Assembly: GCA_003214855.1 (NCBI GenBank)
Contig: QCLC01000002.1
Location: 54,110 to 118,109 of the forward strand
From: Prochlorococcus sp. AG-412-I05
GTDB taxonomy: Bacteria > Cyanobacteriota > Cyanobacteriia > PCC-6307 > Cyanobiaceae
Reading direction: 5' to 3'
DNA length: 64,000 nt
In this document: positions 9,586-18,185 of the stretch, one piece after another
Layout: every line of letters begins with the position of its first letter
Position numbering within the stretch: the first letter of the stretch is position 1
Made by a program: the position numbers and the translations under genes
The notes under the pieces: model-generated
Told to the model about the DNA's origin: nothing
Database searches by the model: none
What the model saw: the letters and a program-made list of their open reading frames with translations, nothing else

Positions 9586-10173
9586 CTATGCAACCTGAGA
9601 AGGTTCGGCTGCACCTAAATCAGGAAGTACTGAGAAGGTTCGATGGAACTTTTCAGAGAGCGTGAGCCAATAAGACCTGCCCTCGCTCTGTCGTTTGCGT
9701 TCGATGAAGTTCTGAGCAACGAGTTCTTTGATGTGGTCGTAGGCGCCTGATCCCCGTATATCGATCAGCTCCGATTGAAGAATTCTTTTCTTCAGGGCAA
9801 TGGTGGCAAGGGTTCTGAGTGTTGCTATGGAAAGATCAACGGGCAAAAGGTGGTGGACCAGCTCGCCAAGGCCTGGACACAACTGAAGGCTATATCGACC
9901 ATTGTTCTCTTGGATCTCTAAGGCTGTATCTCGCTGTGCATAGCCTGCCGTCAGCGCAAGTAGAGCTTGCTCAATCAGATCTTCAGTCTCATTGGCTAGC
10001 TCTGCCATCTCTTTGAGCGTTACAGGGCGACCCTTCAAGTAAAGAATGGCCTCTAAACGTGCTGGTAAGGAGAAGCTGGAGACCTCATCCCTCTTTTGAG
10101 CTGGGGAATCGGTGGCGATGGCAGGCCCTGCTATGGAATATGCCAAGTTACCGCGATCAAACTGTCTGTGCAC
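9586..10173 (-). CDS. scpB: Segregation and condensation protein B (ScpB)
   Basis: Partner of SMC and ScpA in chromosome condensation. It has the tandem winged-helix architecture, visible in LPARLEAILYLKGRPVTLKE and LRTLATIALKKRILQSELID, followed by the RGSGAYDHIKELVAQNFIE signature. The frame is open to 10281, deep inside ilvA, but that N-terminus is unlike the family. A GTG at 10173 gives 195 residues and overlaps the ilvA stop by 17 bases; a TTG at 10146 gives 186 residues without overlap. The start is therefore uncertain. It is almost certainly co-transcribed with ilvA. Confidence 0.88.
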   Translation of the reverse strand: MHRQFDRGNLAYSIAGPAIATDSPAQKRDEVSSFSLPARLEAILYLKGRPVTLKEMAELANETEDLIEQALLALTAGYAQRDTALEIQENNGRYSLQLCPGLGELVHHLLPVDLSIATLRTLATIALKKRILQSELIDIRGSGAYDHIKELVAQNFIERKRQSEGRSYWLTLSEKFHRTFSVLPDLGAAEPSQVA

Positions 10174-11701
10174 CCAGAAATAAGCAGTAGGCGGGGTTAT
10201 TTGTTTCTTCCCAGTTTGGGTAGCCCAGATCTTCAAGAAAGCGCTGCCAATCGTCCATTTCGTTGTCCTGAACCAACACACCTACAACGATCCTGCCGAC
10301 ATCTGCTCCGTGATTGCGGTAGTGGAAGATGCTGATACTCCATTCAGGGTGAAGGGCACTAACAAAGGTCATAAGAGCTCCTGGGCGCTCAGGGAACTCA
10401 AAGCGATAGAGCAGTTCGCGACATCCATCTTGGCAAAGGTTTTTTGCTGAGCCAGGAAGCCGACCACCCACCATGTGACGAAGGTGCCCTTTGGTGAGTT
10501 CGTCGTTGCTGAGATCAAGGCATGGGAATCCTGACGACCGCAGTAGCGTTAAAAGTTTGGTTCGATCATTGAGGTCTAAAACCTGTACCCCGATGAATAT
10601 TTGGGCTCTCTCCCCTTCTGCCATTCGGTAACTGAATTCGGTGAGATTTTTCCCTGCTAGGACGTTGCAGAGCTTTCGCAGGCTGCCTGCCTGCTCTGGG
10701 ATCTCCACAGCGAGTATTGCTTCCCTTTCTTCCCCTAGCTCTGCTCTTTCGGCGACAAAACGGAGCCGTTCAAAGTTCATGTTTGCGCCACAGGCCACGG
10801 CCACAAGAGCGCGGTCTTGAAGATCCCGTTTGGCGATATCTGCCTTCATGCCAGCAATTGCTAGTGCGCCAGCTGGTTCAAGAATTGAGCGGGTATCTTC
10901 AAAAACATCCTTGATCGCTGCACAGATTTCATCAGTGCTTACCGTCACCATCGCGTCTACGTGCATCTGAGCTAATGAGAAGGTGTGTTTTCCTACTTGA
11001 CGTACAGCGACTCCGTCGGCAAATAGGCCAACATTTGGTAGCTGAATACGTTCACCAGCTTCAAGAGAGAGCGTCATTGCCGCAGCGTCGTGGGGCTCGA
11101 CACCGATAATTTCAACTTGCGGCCACAAGCTTTTGACATAGGTGGCAATTCCGCCGATCAGTCCGCCACCGCCAACTGCGACATAGATTGCATTTGGTGG
11201 ATCTTGGATCTGGCGCAGGATTTCTAGCGCAATCGTCCCTTGCCCAGCAATCACCTCTGGATCATCAAACGGGTGGATAAACGTGAGTCCATCTTTTTCT
11301 CTTCGACGCATGGCCTCTTGATAGGCCTCGTCGTAGGTCTCTCCATGAAGTGCGACTTCAGCGCCAAGACCACGGACTGCCCGTACCTTCATTGCGGGTG
11401 TGGTAATCGGCATCACAATCACAGCTCTGCAATTGAGATAAGAGGCGCTCAGCGCCACTCCCTGAGCGTGGTTTCCAGCACTTGAAGCAATCACGCCACG
11501 TTGCAATTCCTCTTTGCTGAGAAGGGACATGCGGTTATAGGCACCACGAAGCTTGAATGAGAAGACTGGCTGTAGGTCCTCACGTTTCAACCAGATCTTG
11601 TTTTGAAGACGGCGACTGAGGTTTTTGGCCAGTTCCAGGGGGGTTTCATGGGCTACGTCATAGACACGTGCCCTCAGAATCCTCTGTAGATAATCGTCCA
11701 T
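10157..11701 (-). CDS. ilvA: Biosynthetic threonine dehydratase (IlvA)
   Basis: PLP enzyme deaminating threonine to 2-oxobutanoate, the first committed step of isoleucine synthesis. The PLP lysine lies in SFKLRGAYNR, the phosphate-binding loop is the glycine-rich VGGGGLIGG, and SSAGNHAQGVALSA is the substrate loop. Two C-terminal ACT-like domains (about 325-514) for isoleucine and valine feedback mark it as the biosynthetic type. The ATG at 11701 (MDDYLQRIL) gives 514 residues, the length of E. coli IlvA; a frame to 11743 adds 14 residues. It is divergent from dxs. Confidence 0.96.
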   Translation of the reverse strand: MDDYLQRILRARVYDVAHETPLELAKNLSRRLQNKIWLKREDLQPVFSFKLRGAYNRMSLLSKEELQRGVIASSAGNHAQGVALSASYLNCRAVIVMPITTPAMKVRAVRGLGAEVALHGETYDEAYQEAMRRREKDGLTFIHPFDDPEVIAGQGTIALEILRQIQDPPNAIYVAVGGGGLIGGIATYVKSLWPQVEIIGVEPHDAAAMTLSLEAGERIQLPNVGLFADGVAVRQVGKHTFSLAQMHVDAMVTVSTDEICAAIKDVFEDTRSILEPAGALAIAGMKADIAKRDLQDRALVAVACGANMNFERLRFVAERAELGEEREAILAVEIPEQAGSLRKLCNVLAGKNLTEFSYRMAEGERAQIFIGVQVLDLNDRTKLLTLLRSSGFPCLDLSNDELTKGHLRHMVGGRLPGSAKNLCQDGCRELLYRFEFPERPGALMTFVSALHPEWSISIFHYRNHGADVGRIVVGVLVQDNEMDDWQRFLEDLGYPNWEETNNPAYCLFLGAQTV

Positions 11702-11818
11702 CACTCCAGTCTTGCAATATTCAGATCCGGCAACTGTTTGCACTTGCCAGGGTTGCTTTCGCCGTTCTATAGCTGAGAAGACCTAGATTGAATAGGTTGG
11801 AGTGGGACAGGAACGCGA

Positions 11819-13753
11819 ATGCGTCTGAGCGAGTTAACCCATCCGAATCAGCTTCATGGCTTGAGCATTGCCGAGCTTGAGGATGTAGCACGTCAGATAC
11901 GGGAACGCCATCTTGAGGTGGTGTCCACCAGTGGAGGTCATTTGGGGCCTGGGCTCGGTGTTGTTGAACTCACCCTTGCTCTTTATCAAACTCTTGATCT
12001 AGATCATGATCGAGTTGTATGGGACGTTGGCCATCAGGCTTATCCTCACAAGCTGATTACTGGTCGATATGGCGACTTCAATACCTTGCGTCAGCAGGGT
12101 GGGGTCGCTGGTTATCTGAAGCGTTGTGAAAGTTCCTTCGATCATTTTGGTGCCGGCCATGCCAGCACCTCGATATCAGCGGCACTCGGCATGGCCGTTG
12201 CTCGTGAGCGTCGTGGTGAATCGTTCAAATGTGTAGCTGTAATTGGTGATGGGGCTCTTACTGGCGGCATAGCACTGGAAGCGATTAATCATGCCGGCCA
12301 TCTGCCCAACACACCTTTTCTGGTTGTTCTCAACGACAACGACATGTCGATTTCTCCTCCAGTAGGAGCGTTGTCGACCCATCTAAACCGCATGCGCCAC
12401 AGTGCGCCTGTGCAGTTCATCTCGGATAGCGTCGAGGAGAGGGTCAAGAGTCTGCCTTTCATGGGAGGGGAACTGCCTGCCGAACTCGACCTGCTCAAGG
12501 GCAGTATGCGCCGATTATCCGTGCCGAAGGTAGGGGCTGTTTTCGAGGAGCTTGGCTTCACCTACATGGGCCCTATTGATGGCCATGACATTGAACGCAT
12601 GGTTCGAACCTTTGAGACGGCTCACAAGGTTGGTGGCCCTGTACTCGTTCATGTAGTTACGACCAAAGGCAAGGGCTATCCCTATGCCGAAGCAGATCAA
12701 GTTGGCTATCACGCCCAATCAGCGTTTGATCTAAGTACTGGTAAAGCTCTTCCCTCAAAAGGAAAGAAACCACCGAGTTACAGCAAGGTGTTTGGCGAGA
12801 CGCTCATCAAGCTTTGTCAGCAGGACAGCACTGTCGTTGGCATTACAGCCGCGATGGCCACAGGGACTGGCCTTGACCTCCTGCAAAAGGCTGTTCCTGA
12901 GCAATACATCGATGTAGGTATCGCTGAACAGCATGCTGTAACTCTTGCTGCTGGGATGGCTTGTGAGGGGCTTAAGCCTGTGCTGGCGATTTACAGCACA
13001 TTCCTGCAGCGCGCCTTCGACCAATTGATCCACGACGTGGGGATTCAGAACCTGCCAGTGACCTTTGTGATGGATCGCGCAGGCATTGTTGGCGCTGATG
13101 GACCGACCCATCAGGGTCAGTACGACATCAGTTATTTCCGCGCTATTCCTAATTTCACCGTGATGGCGCCCAAGGATGAGGCTGAACTTCAACGCATGTT
13201 GGTGACATGTCTTCAGCATCAAGGCCCTGCAGCTCTCCGTATTCCAAGAGGATCAGGCGAGGGTGTACCTCTGCTTGATGAAGGCTGGGAGCCTTTGGCA
13301 ATTGGTCGAGGCGAAGTGCTTTGTGAAGGTGATGATCTTTTAATCGTTGCTTATGGAGTGATGGTGCCTGCTGCCATGATCACAGCTCAGCTGTTGCAGG
13401 AAGCAGGTGTCAAGACCACTGTGATCAATGCTCGCTTCCTAAGACCACTTGATCAAGCCTTGATTCATCCGTTAGCCCGTCGTATCGGTCGTGTCGTCAC
13501 GATGGAGGAGGGTGCTCTTGCGGGTGGTTTTGGTGCGGCTGTGGTTGAGTCCCTTAGTGATCAAGATGTCTTGGTGCCAACGCTCCGAATTGGCATCCCT
13601 GATCAATTGGTAGACCATGCCAGTCCCCAACAGAGCCGGGAAGCGCTGGGGCTCACACCAACACAGATGTCTGAACGAATTCAAGAACACTTTTGCTTGA
13701 ATTCGAAGCCTTCTCTTGTTGGGCAGGAAGCAACGCAGGCCCTGTCAACCTGA
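11819..13753 (+). CDS. dxs: 1-deoxy-D-xylulose-5-phosphate synthase
   Basis: Thiamine-diphosphate enzyme joining pyruvate and glyceraldehyde 3-phosphate, the entry step of the MEP isoprenoid pathway that feeds carotenoids, phytol and quinones. The 644-residue length is normal. Visible motifs are the [10 protein letters not shown] loop with catalytic His (41), [10 protein letters not shown], the ThDP/Mg site GDGALTGG (143-150) and the transketolase [15 protein letters not shown] stretch. An AGGA-like ribosome-binding site precedes the ATG. The next gene, an FAD-dependent oxidoreductase, begins within a few bases, consistent with an isoprenoid or pigment operon. Confidence 0.98.
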   Translation: MRLSELTHPNQLHGLSIAELEDVARQIRERHLEVVSTSGGHLGPGLGVVELTLALYQTLDLDHDRVVWDVGHQAYPHKLITGRYGDFNTLRQQGGVAGYLKRCESSFDHFGAGHASTSISAALGMAVARERRGESFKCVAVIGDGALTGGIALEAINHAGHLPNTPFLVVLNDNDMSISPPVGALSTHLNRMRHSAPVQFISDSVEERVKSLPFMGGELPAELDLLKGSMRRLSVPKVGAVFEELGFTYMGPIDGHDIERMVRTFETAHKVGGPVLVHVVTTKGKGYPYAEADQVGYHAQSAFDLSTGKALPSKGKKPPSYSKVFGETLIKLCQQDSTVVGITAAMATGTGLDLLQKAVPEQYIDVGIAEQHAVTLAAGMACEGLKPVLAIYSTFLQRAFDQLIHDVGIQNLPVTFVMDRAGIVGADGPTHQGQYDISYFRAIPNFTVMAPKDEAELQRMLVTCLQHQGPAALRIPRGSGEGVPLLDEGWEPLAIGRGEVLCEGDDLLIVAYGVMVPAAMITAQLLQEAGVKTTVINARFLRPLDQALIHPLARRIGRVVTMEEGALAGGFGAAVVESLSDQDVLVPTLRIGIPDQLVDHASPQQSREALGLTPTQMSERIQEHFCLNSKPSLVGQEATQALST

Positions 13754-13757
13754 TCAA

Positions 13758-14975
13758 TTGACTGTTTTGGTGGCAGGTGCAGGGCCAGCAGGAGCTCGGC
13801 TTGCTCAACGACTTGCTAGCCAGGGGATTGCGGTAACTCTTGTTGAACGCTTAAGAGAAGCCAATCAAAATGCTTTTTCTAGTGCTGCCATCCCTATCCA
13901 GGCGGTGTCTGATCTCTGCATTCCTGCTGAAGCAATTGCCAGCCATTGGAATGGCTGGCAATTGGTGGATCCAGATGGAATTCAACATCAATGGTGGTCT
14001 CAACATGACCTTGGTGTGGTTCTCAACTTCGGCTCGCTACGTCACCAACTCTGGCGGCTAGCTATAGAAGCAGGTGTTGAATTTTTATTGGGTTGGCGAG
14101 TTCATTCCGTTCTTACGGTCAATGACGGCGCAAACGTTGAACTGATTGGTCCAAATGGCTTGTGTCAAACAAGGAGAGTGAGCTGGGTGGTCGATGCCAC
14201 AGGTCATCGCCGCCTTTTATTGGGTTCAACTGCAGCATCCAAGCCTTCTGATACCGATTGCATGCTTGAAGGTGCTGGCGTTGAGTGGATCCTGCAGGGG
14301 GATCAAAAAACAACAGCTCACTGGCGTGACCGGGTTTGCTTTTTTTTGGGATGCCAGTGGATTCAACATGGATATGGCTGGATTTTTCCCATGGCTGGTA
14401 ATCAGTTGAAGGTAGGAGTTTGCCGCCTGCCTCCACCACTGAAGGAGTGCCTCGAACCGATGAGCAGCATCTTGAACCGCCTGCTTATCAAGAACCAGCT
14501 TGATCAGCTACCAGTTATCGATAGACATGGAGGAATCTTGCGCAGCAGCTTAAGGCGCAGTGAAGCTCACGTTGTTGGCAGGATTGTTGGAGTTGGCGAC
14601 GCTATTAGTACTGCCAATTTGCTTGGCGGAGAAGGTATCCGTCATGCTCTCGTTAGTGCAGAGGTGCTTACTCCTTTGCTTGTTGAAGCCTGCTGTCATC
14701 CATCCAGGTCAAATCAAGACAAAGACAACATGGTCTTGATGCAATTTGAACGGCACCTGCGTCTTCGTTTGGGTTGGCGCTGGAATCTTTCAGGTCGCTT
14801 GGCAAAGCGAACATGGTGGGGTTTGTGCGATCAAAAAGGCGATCGACGCTTGGCAGGTTTGATTAATGGCCTGTCAATGCGAGTCAGCGCTGAAGATCTG
14901 AGCCGATTGTTGTTCGAATACCGGTTTGAGCGGTACGGACTCCGTCTTCTTCCTTATTTAATGGGCTGGCGATGA
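13758..14975 (+). CDS. FAD-dependent oxidoreductase, geranylgeranyl-reductase/FixC-like
   Basis: The protein (405 residues from the TTG at 13758) starts with a Rossmann FAD motif (VLVAGAGPAGARLAQRLA, then TLVER). A second FAD motif, GVGDAISTANLLGGEGI, lies near residue 285. This layout is that of the geranylgeranyl reductase, FixC and p-hydroxybenzoate hydroxylase group. Following dxs directly, an isoprenoid or pigment substrate is plausible but not shown. The frame is open to an ATG at 13716 inside dxs, so the start is uncertain. A perfect 32-nt inverted repeat lies within the coding region (13933-13964), and a 9-bp hairpin straddles the stop codon. Confidence 0.8.
   Translation: MTVLVAGAGPAGARLAQRLASQGIAVTLVERLREANQNAFSSAAIPIQAVSDLCIPAEAIASHWNGWQLVDPDGIQHQWWSQHDLGVVLNFGSLRHQLWRLAIEAGVEFLLGWRVHSVLTVNDGANVELIGPNGLCQTRRVSWVVDATGHRRLLLGSTAASKPSDTDCMLEGAGVEWILQGDQKTTAHWRDRVCFFLGCQWIQHGYGWIFPMAGNQLKVGVCRLPPPLKECLEPMSSILNRLLIKNQLDQLPVIDRHGGILRSSLRRSEAHVVGRIVGVGDAISTANLLGGEGIRHALVSAEVLTPLLVEACCHPSRSNQDKDNMVLMQFERHLRLRLGWRWNLSGRLAKRTWWGLCDQKGDRRLAGLINGLSMRVSAEDLSRLLFEYRFERYGLRLLPYLMGWR
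13933..13964. repeat. Perfect 32-nt inverted repeat inside a coding region
   Basis: Arms CAATTGCCAGCCATT (13933-13947) and AATGGCTGGCAATTG (13950-13964) are exact reverse complements around a 2-nt centre (GG). They lie inside the FAD oxidoreductase gene, encoding part of IASHWNGWQLV. As RNA this is a 15-bp hairpin with at most a small loop after end fraying; as DNA it is a near-palindrome. Its function is unknown. Confidence 0.8.
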
Positions 14976-14987
14976 ATTCGCCAGCCC
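14963..14987. terminator. GC-rich hairpin between convergent genes, likely bidirectional terminator
   Basis: GGGCTGGCG (14963-14971) pairs perfectly with CGCCAGCCC (14979-14987) around a 7-nt loop. The hairpin spans the stop codon of the FAD oxidoreductase gene and ends 10 bases from the psaK stop on the other strand. There is no long T-run, but the position between two facing genes and the stem stability support a terminator or 3'-end protector for both transcripts. Confidence 0.6.
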
Positions 14988-14996
14988 TAGTGCTGT

Positions 14997-15257
14997 TCAG
15001 AGAACGCCGCGTGAAGCTAATCCGAGGATTGTGCCCATGCCAAGGATGTGGCCTAAGCATTGGGATCCGACAACGGAGGCGTGGCTCATGCCTCCATAGA
15101 ATTTGTTATTAGGCATGTCGAACCCTTCATTTTGGTGTTCGATGTTGGCCTTAGCAATGACAAATGCGAGCACGTTGCAAGCGATCATCACCATGCCCAC
15201 CGCAGGCGACCAGGTGAATGTGGAAGGAGCAGCTGCAGCCAGGAGGTGCGTGAACAT
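14997..15257 (-). CDS. psaK: Photosystem I reaction centre subunit X (PsaK)
   Basis: Small peripheral PSI subunit that binds chlorophyll and carotenoid at the edge of the complex. The 86-residue protein has the two expected membrane helices (about 17-36 and 55-83), with the family motifs WSPAVGMVMIACNVLAF and SQCLGHILGMGTILGL. PsaK sits in the thylakoid membrane and is a contact point for antenna or for other PSI units. It is convergent with the upstream oxidoreductase gene across a strong hairpin. Confidence 0.93.
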   Translation of the reverse strand: MFTHLLAAAAPSTFTWSPAVGMVMIACNVLAFVIAKANIEHQNEGFDMPNNKFYGGMSHASVVGSQCLGHILGMGTILGLASRGVL

Positions 15258-15325
15258 TTAGACCGTGGAAGCGACGCCTTATTGTCCGACATTGATCGGA
15301 GTTCTTGGCATAGAAGCCATACCTC

Positions 15326-15664
15326 TTAAGAGTTTTTCACCACCTGTTGCTGGCCAGCACGGATAAATCCCAAAACCACGAGGGCATCGCTTAACACTAG
15401 AAATGCTTCTGCTGCCCCATGGAAAGCATCAACTTCAACCAGCTCAAGTCCATAAATTTGATCAGCCAGGATCGAAAAAATGATTGTCATAAACACAAAA
15501 AGAAGAGTGAGCCGGAATCCCCAGATGGATAGTCTTGGCAAGCTCTTGCTCTGTTGAGCCCACCACAGGAAACCGAGATAGGGAATTAAAGAAAGGCCAT
15601 ATAGAGGACCTGGGTCCATCTCAATGAGGGAGTTCAGAATCTCAGCAGAAGTGGCAAAAATCAT
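15326..15664 (-). CDS. DUF3593 family cyanobacterial membrane protein
   Basis: The 112-residue protein has three hydrophobic segments and the family pattern MDPGPLYGLSLIPYLGFLWW, then VDAFHGAAEAFLVLSDALVVLGF. The function is unknown; members occur in cyanobacteria and plastid-bearing eukaryotes. The ATG at 15664 overlaps the TGA of the upstream DUF2499 gene by four bases, so the pair is translationally coupled. A longer frame to 15739 runs into the upstream gene and is unlikely. The constant pairing of these two DUFs suggests a shared complex, which is inference. Confidence 0.85.
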   Translation of the reverse strand: MIFATSAEILNSLIEMDPGPLYGLSLIPYLGFLWWAQQSKSLPRLSIWGFRLTLLFVFMTIIFSILADQIYGLELVEVDAFHGAAEAFLVLSDALVVLGFIRAGQQQVVKNS

Positions 15665-15963
15665 GATTTCTGTCGTTCTGAACGCACCAAATTCCAGGTG
15701 GCTGCGGCCAAACAGCAGTTGCCAATCAGAGTCAGCCACGCTTGGAGCACAACAATTCCACTAAGGGCTTTGCTGTTGTCAAAAATATGCCAGGTGATGG
15801 CTGTCATGGCACTCACCAAGTTGGGGAGCATTGCTAGAGCCAACCATGACATTGCCCTGTTTTGGTTCCTTTTCCCCCATTGCACCACCAGCACAATCGC
15901 CAGCATCCATTCGAACAAGGATGCGAGGTGGATCCACCAGGTGCCTAGAGATAGGGCGTGCAC
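15661..15963 (-). CDS. DUF2499 family cyanobacterial membrane protein
   Basis: From the GTG at 15963 the protein has 100 residues beginning HALSLGTWWIHLASLFEW, the usual DUF2499 start, and about three membrane helices with the conserved TWHIFDN motif between them. The frame remains open to 16056, but that would overlap the start of csaB on the other strand and has no family match. The function is unknown. It overlaps the downstream DUF3593 gene by an ATGA junction. Confidence 0.85.
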   Translation of the reverse strand: MHALSLGTWWIHLASLFEWMLAIVLVVQWGKRNQNRAMSWLALAMLPNLVSAMTAITWHIFDNSKALSGIVVLQAWLTLIGNCCLAAATWNLVRSERQKS

Positions 15964-16035
15964 GTGATTCGCTCGATCGCAGCAGCCTAGGGAGGCTTGG
16001 TCGCCGTTAATGTTTGATGCAGCTATTGCTTGGCT

Positions 16036-17100
16036 ATGGAAGTTCAGGCAAAGCAATGCAAGGCAGTGCTCTTATGCGGCTACTACGGCGAGCACAACCT
16101 TGGCGATGATGCTCTTTTGCAGGTTTTACTTCAGGAGCTTCCCTCACATTTGCAGCCTTGGATCACGGCAAATGATTCAAATGTGATTAAGGGCTTAGTT
16201 CCGAAGGCTCAAGTCATTAACCGACGCTCATTGCTGGAGACCATTAGGGCACTTTTTCAAGTTCAGGGTTTGATTCTTGGTGGCGGCAGCTTGCTGCAGG
16301 ACAGCACGAGTTTTAAGAGCCTGATCTACTACCTGGTCTTGATTGTGATAGCCCAACAACGTGGTGTTCCTGTTGTGCTTTGGGGCCAGGGCCTGGGGCC
16401 ATTCCGTCATCGCTTGAGTCGATGGATGGTTAGGAGAGTCCTACGTAGGGTGCAGGCGATCAGCTGGAGAGATCCAGACTCTTTTCAGCTTGCTCAGCAA
16501 TGGTGCCTACCCTCTCCGATGCTGATGGCACCAGATCCAGTTTGGCAGCTTCCCTCTAGGCGCTGGGAGGGTGGCCAAGCAGTTGTGCTTTGTTGGCGTC
16601 CCACGTCAATGCTTGATCGCTTTGGTTGGCAGCATTTGCTCCAAGCCCTTGAGATGATCCTTAGAGATATTGATGCTCCAGTTCATTGGCTTGCTTTTCA
16701 TCAACGTCAGGATGAACATCTATTTCGACAACTAGATAGACAAGGACTGATAAGTTCCAGCTTGAGATCAAGAAGTCATTCCTTTGCATTTGATTCACTA
16801 ACAGAGGTTATGAATCAGTTCTCGATGGCCAGATTGGTGCTCCCCATGCGACTGCATGCACTCATCCTGGCCCAATTGGCTGGTAGTCCCACAGTGGCAC
16901 TCAGCTATGACCCGAAGGTTTCATCTGCAGCTTTGATGGCAAATGTGCCCTTTACTGATTTGCAATCGTTGCCTGACATTCGTTTGCTTGCTGGACTATG
17001 GAGGCAGGTCTTGGATGTTTCTCCTGACCTTGGAAAGATCGACGCAATCCGCAAACAAGCTTCTCAACACAGTAAGATACTAGAAAAGGTCTTTAATTGA
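16036..17100 (+). CDS. csaB: Polysaccharide pyruvyl transferase CsaB
   Basis: Transfers pyruvate as a ketal to cell-surface polysaccharide, which in many bacteria creates the ligand for SLH-domain surface proteins. The N-terminus shows CGYYGEHNLGDDALLQ, followed by LGGGSLLQDSTS, WGQGLGPF and, near the end, MRLHALILAQLAGSPTVALSYDPK split over the conserved fold. A TTG at 16030 lies two codons upstream of the ATG used here. It is divergent from the DUF2499 gene. A gap of 116 AT-rich bases without clear features separates it from the convergent ABC importer operon. Confidence 0.88.
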   Translation: MEVQAKQCKAVLLCGYYGEHNLGDDALLQVLLQELPSHLQPWITANDSNVIKGLVPKAQVINRRSLLETIRALFQVQGLILGGGSLLQDSTSFKSLIYYLVLIVIAQQRGVPVVLWGQGLGPFRHRLSRWMVRRVLRRVQAISWRDPDSFQLAQQWCLPSPMLMAPDPVWQLPSRRWEGGQAVVLCWRPTSMLDRFGWQHLLQALEMILRDIDAPVHWLAFHQRQDEHLFRQLDRQGLISSSLRSRSHSFAFDSLTEVMNQFSMARLVLPMRLHALILAQLAGSPTVALSYDPKVSSAALMANVPFTDLQSLPDIRLLAGLWRQVLDVSPDLGKIDAIRKQASQHSKILEKVFN

Positions 17101-17216
17101 CGTTTAAGCTTTAGTTTCACTTCTTTGATTAGTGTTAACCTCAACAATGACATATGAGCTTTATTGACCAACACAATTCTCGATATTCTTTGTGAATTAA
17201 ATCTTGTTAACTATTT

Positions 17217-18185
17217 TCAGCATCTTTCTCCTGAGCTGGCATCGAATTGATGTTCTTTTTCTGGGGACCAATTGAGCTTAATGGTCTCAGGAATTGTGAT
17301 CTCGCTAGCGCAAAGCATCCTTAGTCGACCTCTGTTGCTCTCAAGAATGAGCAACTGGGATGTTCCCAGCCACTCCCTGTAAACAAGACGGCAAGGAATC
17401 CCTTCTGAACTTAGTTGAAGATGTTCTGGACGAATTGCTTTGATAATTCCTGATTCTGCTGGCAGAAGGTTGATCTGGGGGCGTCCTATAAAGCTGGCCA
17501 CAAAGAGTGATAATGGATTGTGGTAGAGCTCTTGGGGAGTACCGATTTGCTCTATCTTTCCATCTCGCATTACGGCAATTCGATGTGCCATGGCCATGGC
17601 TTCATGTTGATCGTGTGTGACGTAGATAACGGGCTGACTGCCTTGAAGAATCAAATGGCGTAACTGAGGTCGCAGATCTTCGCGCAGCTGAGCATCCAGA
17701 TTGCTCATTGGCTCATCAAGTAAATACACCAGAGGATCTCTGAGCAGAGCTCTGGCGAGAGCTACTCTTTGACGTTGCCCACCTGAGAGTTCTGCCGGAT
17801 GTCGCTCTGCAAGATCCTCTAATTGCATTAATGCCAGAACAGATGCCACTCGTTGCTTGCGTTCACTGGCTGCTATTCCACGAACCTGAAGACCAAGTGA
17901 AAGATTGGCGAAAACTGTGAGATGGGGAAATAATGCATAGCTCTGAAACACCATGCCGATGCGTCGGTCAACAGGGGACACCGTCGTGACATCCTCGCCA
18001 GCGATAGTGATCGATCCTTCGTTGGGCTGGTCGAGTCCAGCTATTAGCCTGAGAGTGGTGCTCTTGCCACATCCACTTGGTCCAAGTAGGGCAAGGCATT
18101 CACCCTCGCCCACTTCAAGGTCTAGATGGCGAACAATCCATTTTCTACCGAAACGGCGACCGACGTTTTGTAGAACAAGATTCAT
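17217..18185 (-). CDS. CUT1-type sugar ABC transporter ATP-binding protein
   Basis: Energises the importer encoded by the next three upstream genes. The 322 residues include Walker [11 protein letters not shown]-loop VFQSYALFPH, signature LSGGQRQRVALARAL, Walker B VYLLDEPMSNLD and the H-loop THDQHEAM. The C-terminal TOBE region is short compared with MalK or UgpC (usually 350-380 residues). The ATG overlaps the permease stop as ATGA. A glucosylglycerol/compatible-solute (GgtA-like) role is plausible in a marine cyanobacterium, but no solute-synthesis gene is nearby and the substrate is not shown. Confidence 0.87.
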   Translation of the reverse strand: MNLVLQNVGRRFGRKWIVRHLDLEVGEGECLALLGPSGCGKSTTLRLIAGLDQPNEGSITIAGEDVTTVSPVDRRIGMVFQSYALFPHLTVFANLSLGLQVRGIAASERKQRVASVLALMQLEDLAERHPAELSGGQRQRVALARALLRDPLVYLLDEPMSNLDAQLREDLRPQLRHLILQGSQPVIYVTHDQHEAMAMAHRIAVMRDGKIEQIGTPQELYHNPLSLFVASFIGRPQINLLPAESGIIKAIRPEHLQLSSEGIPCRLVYREWLGTSQLLILESNRGRLRMLCASEITIPETIKLNWSPEKEHQFDASSGERC

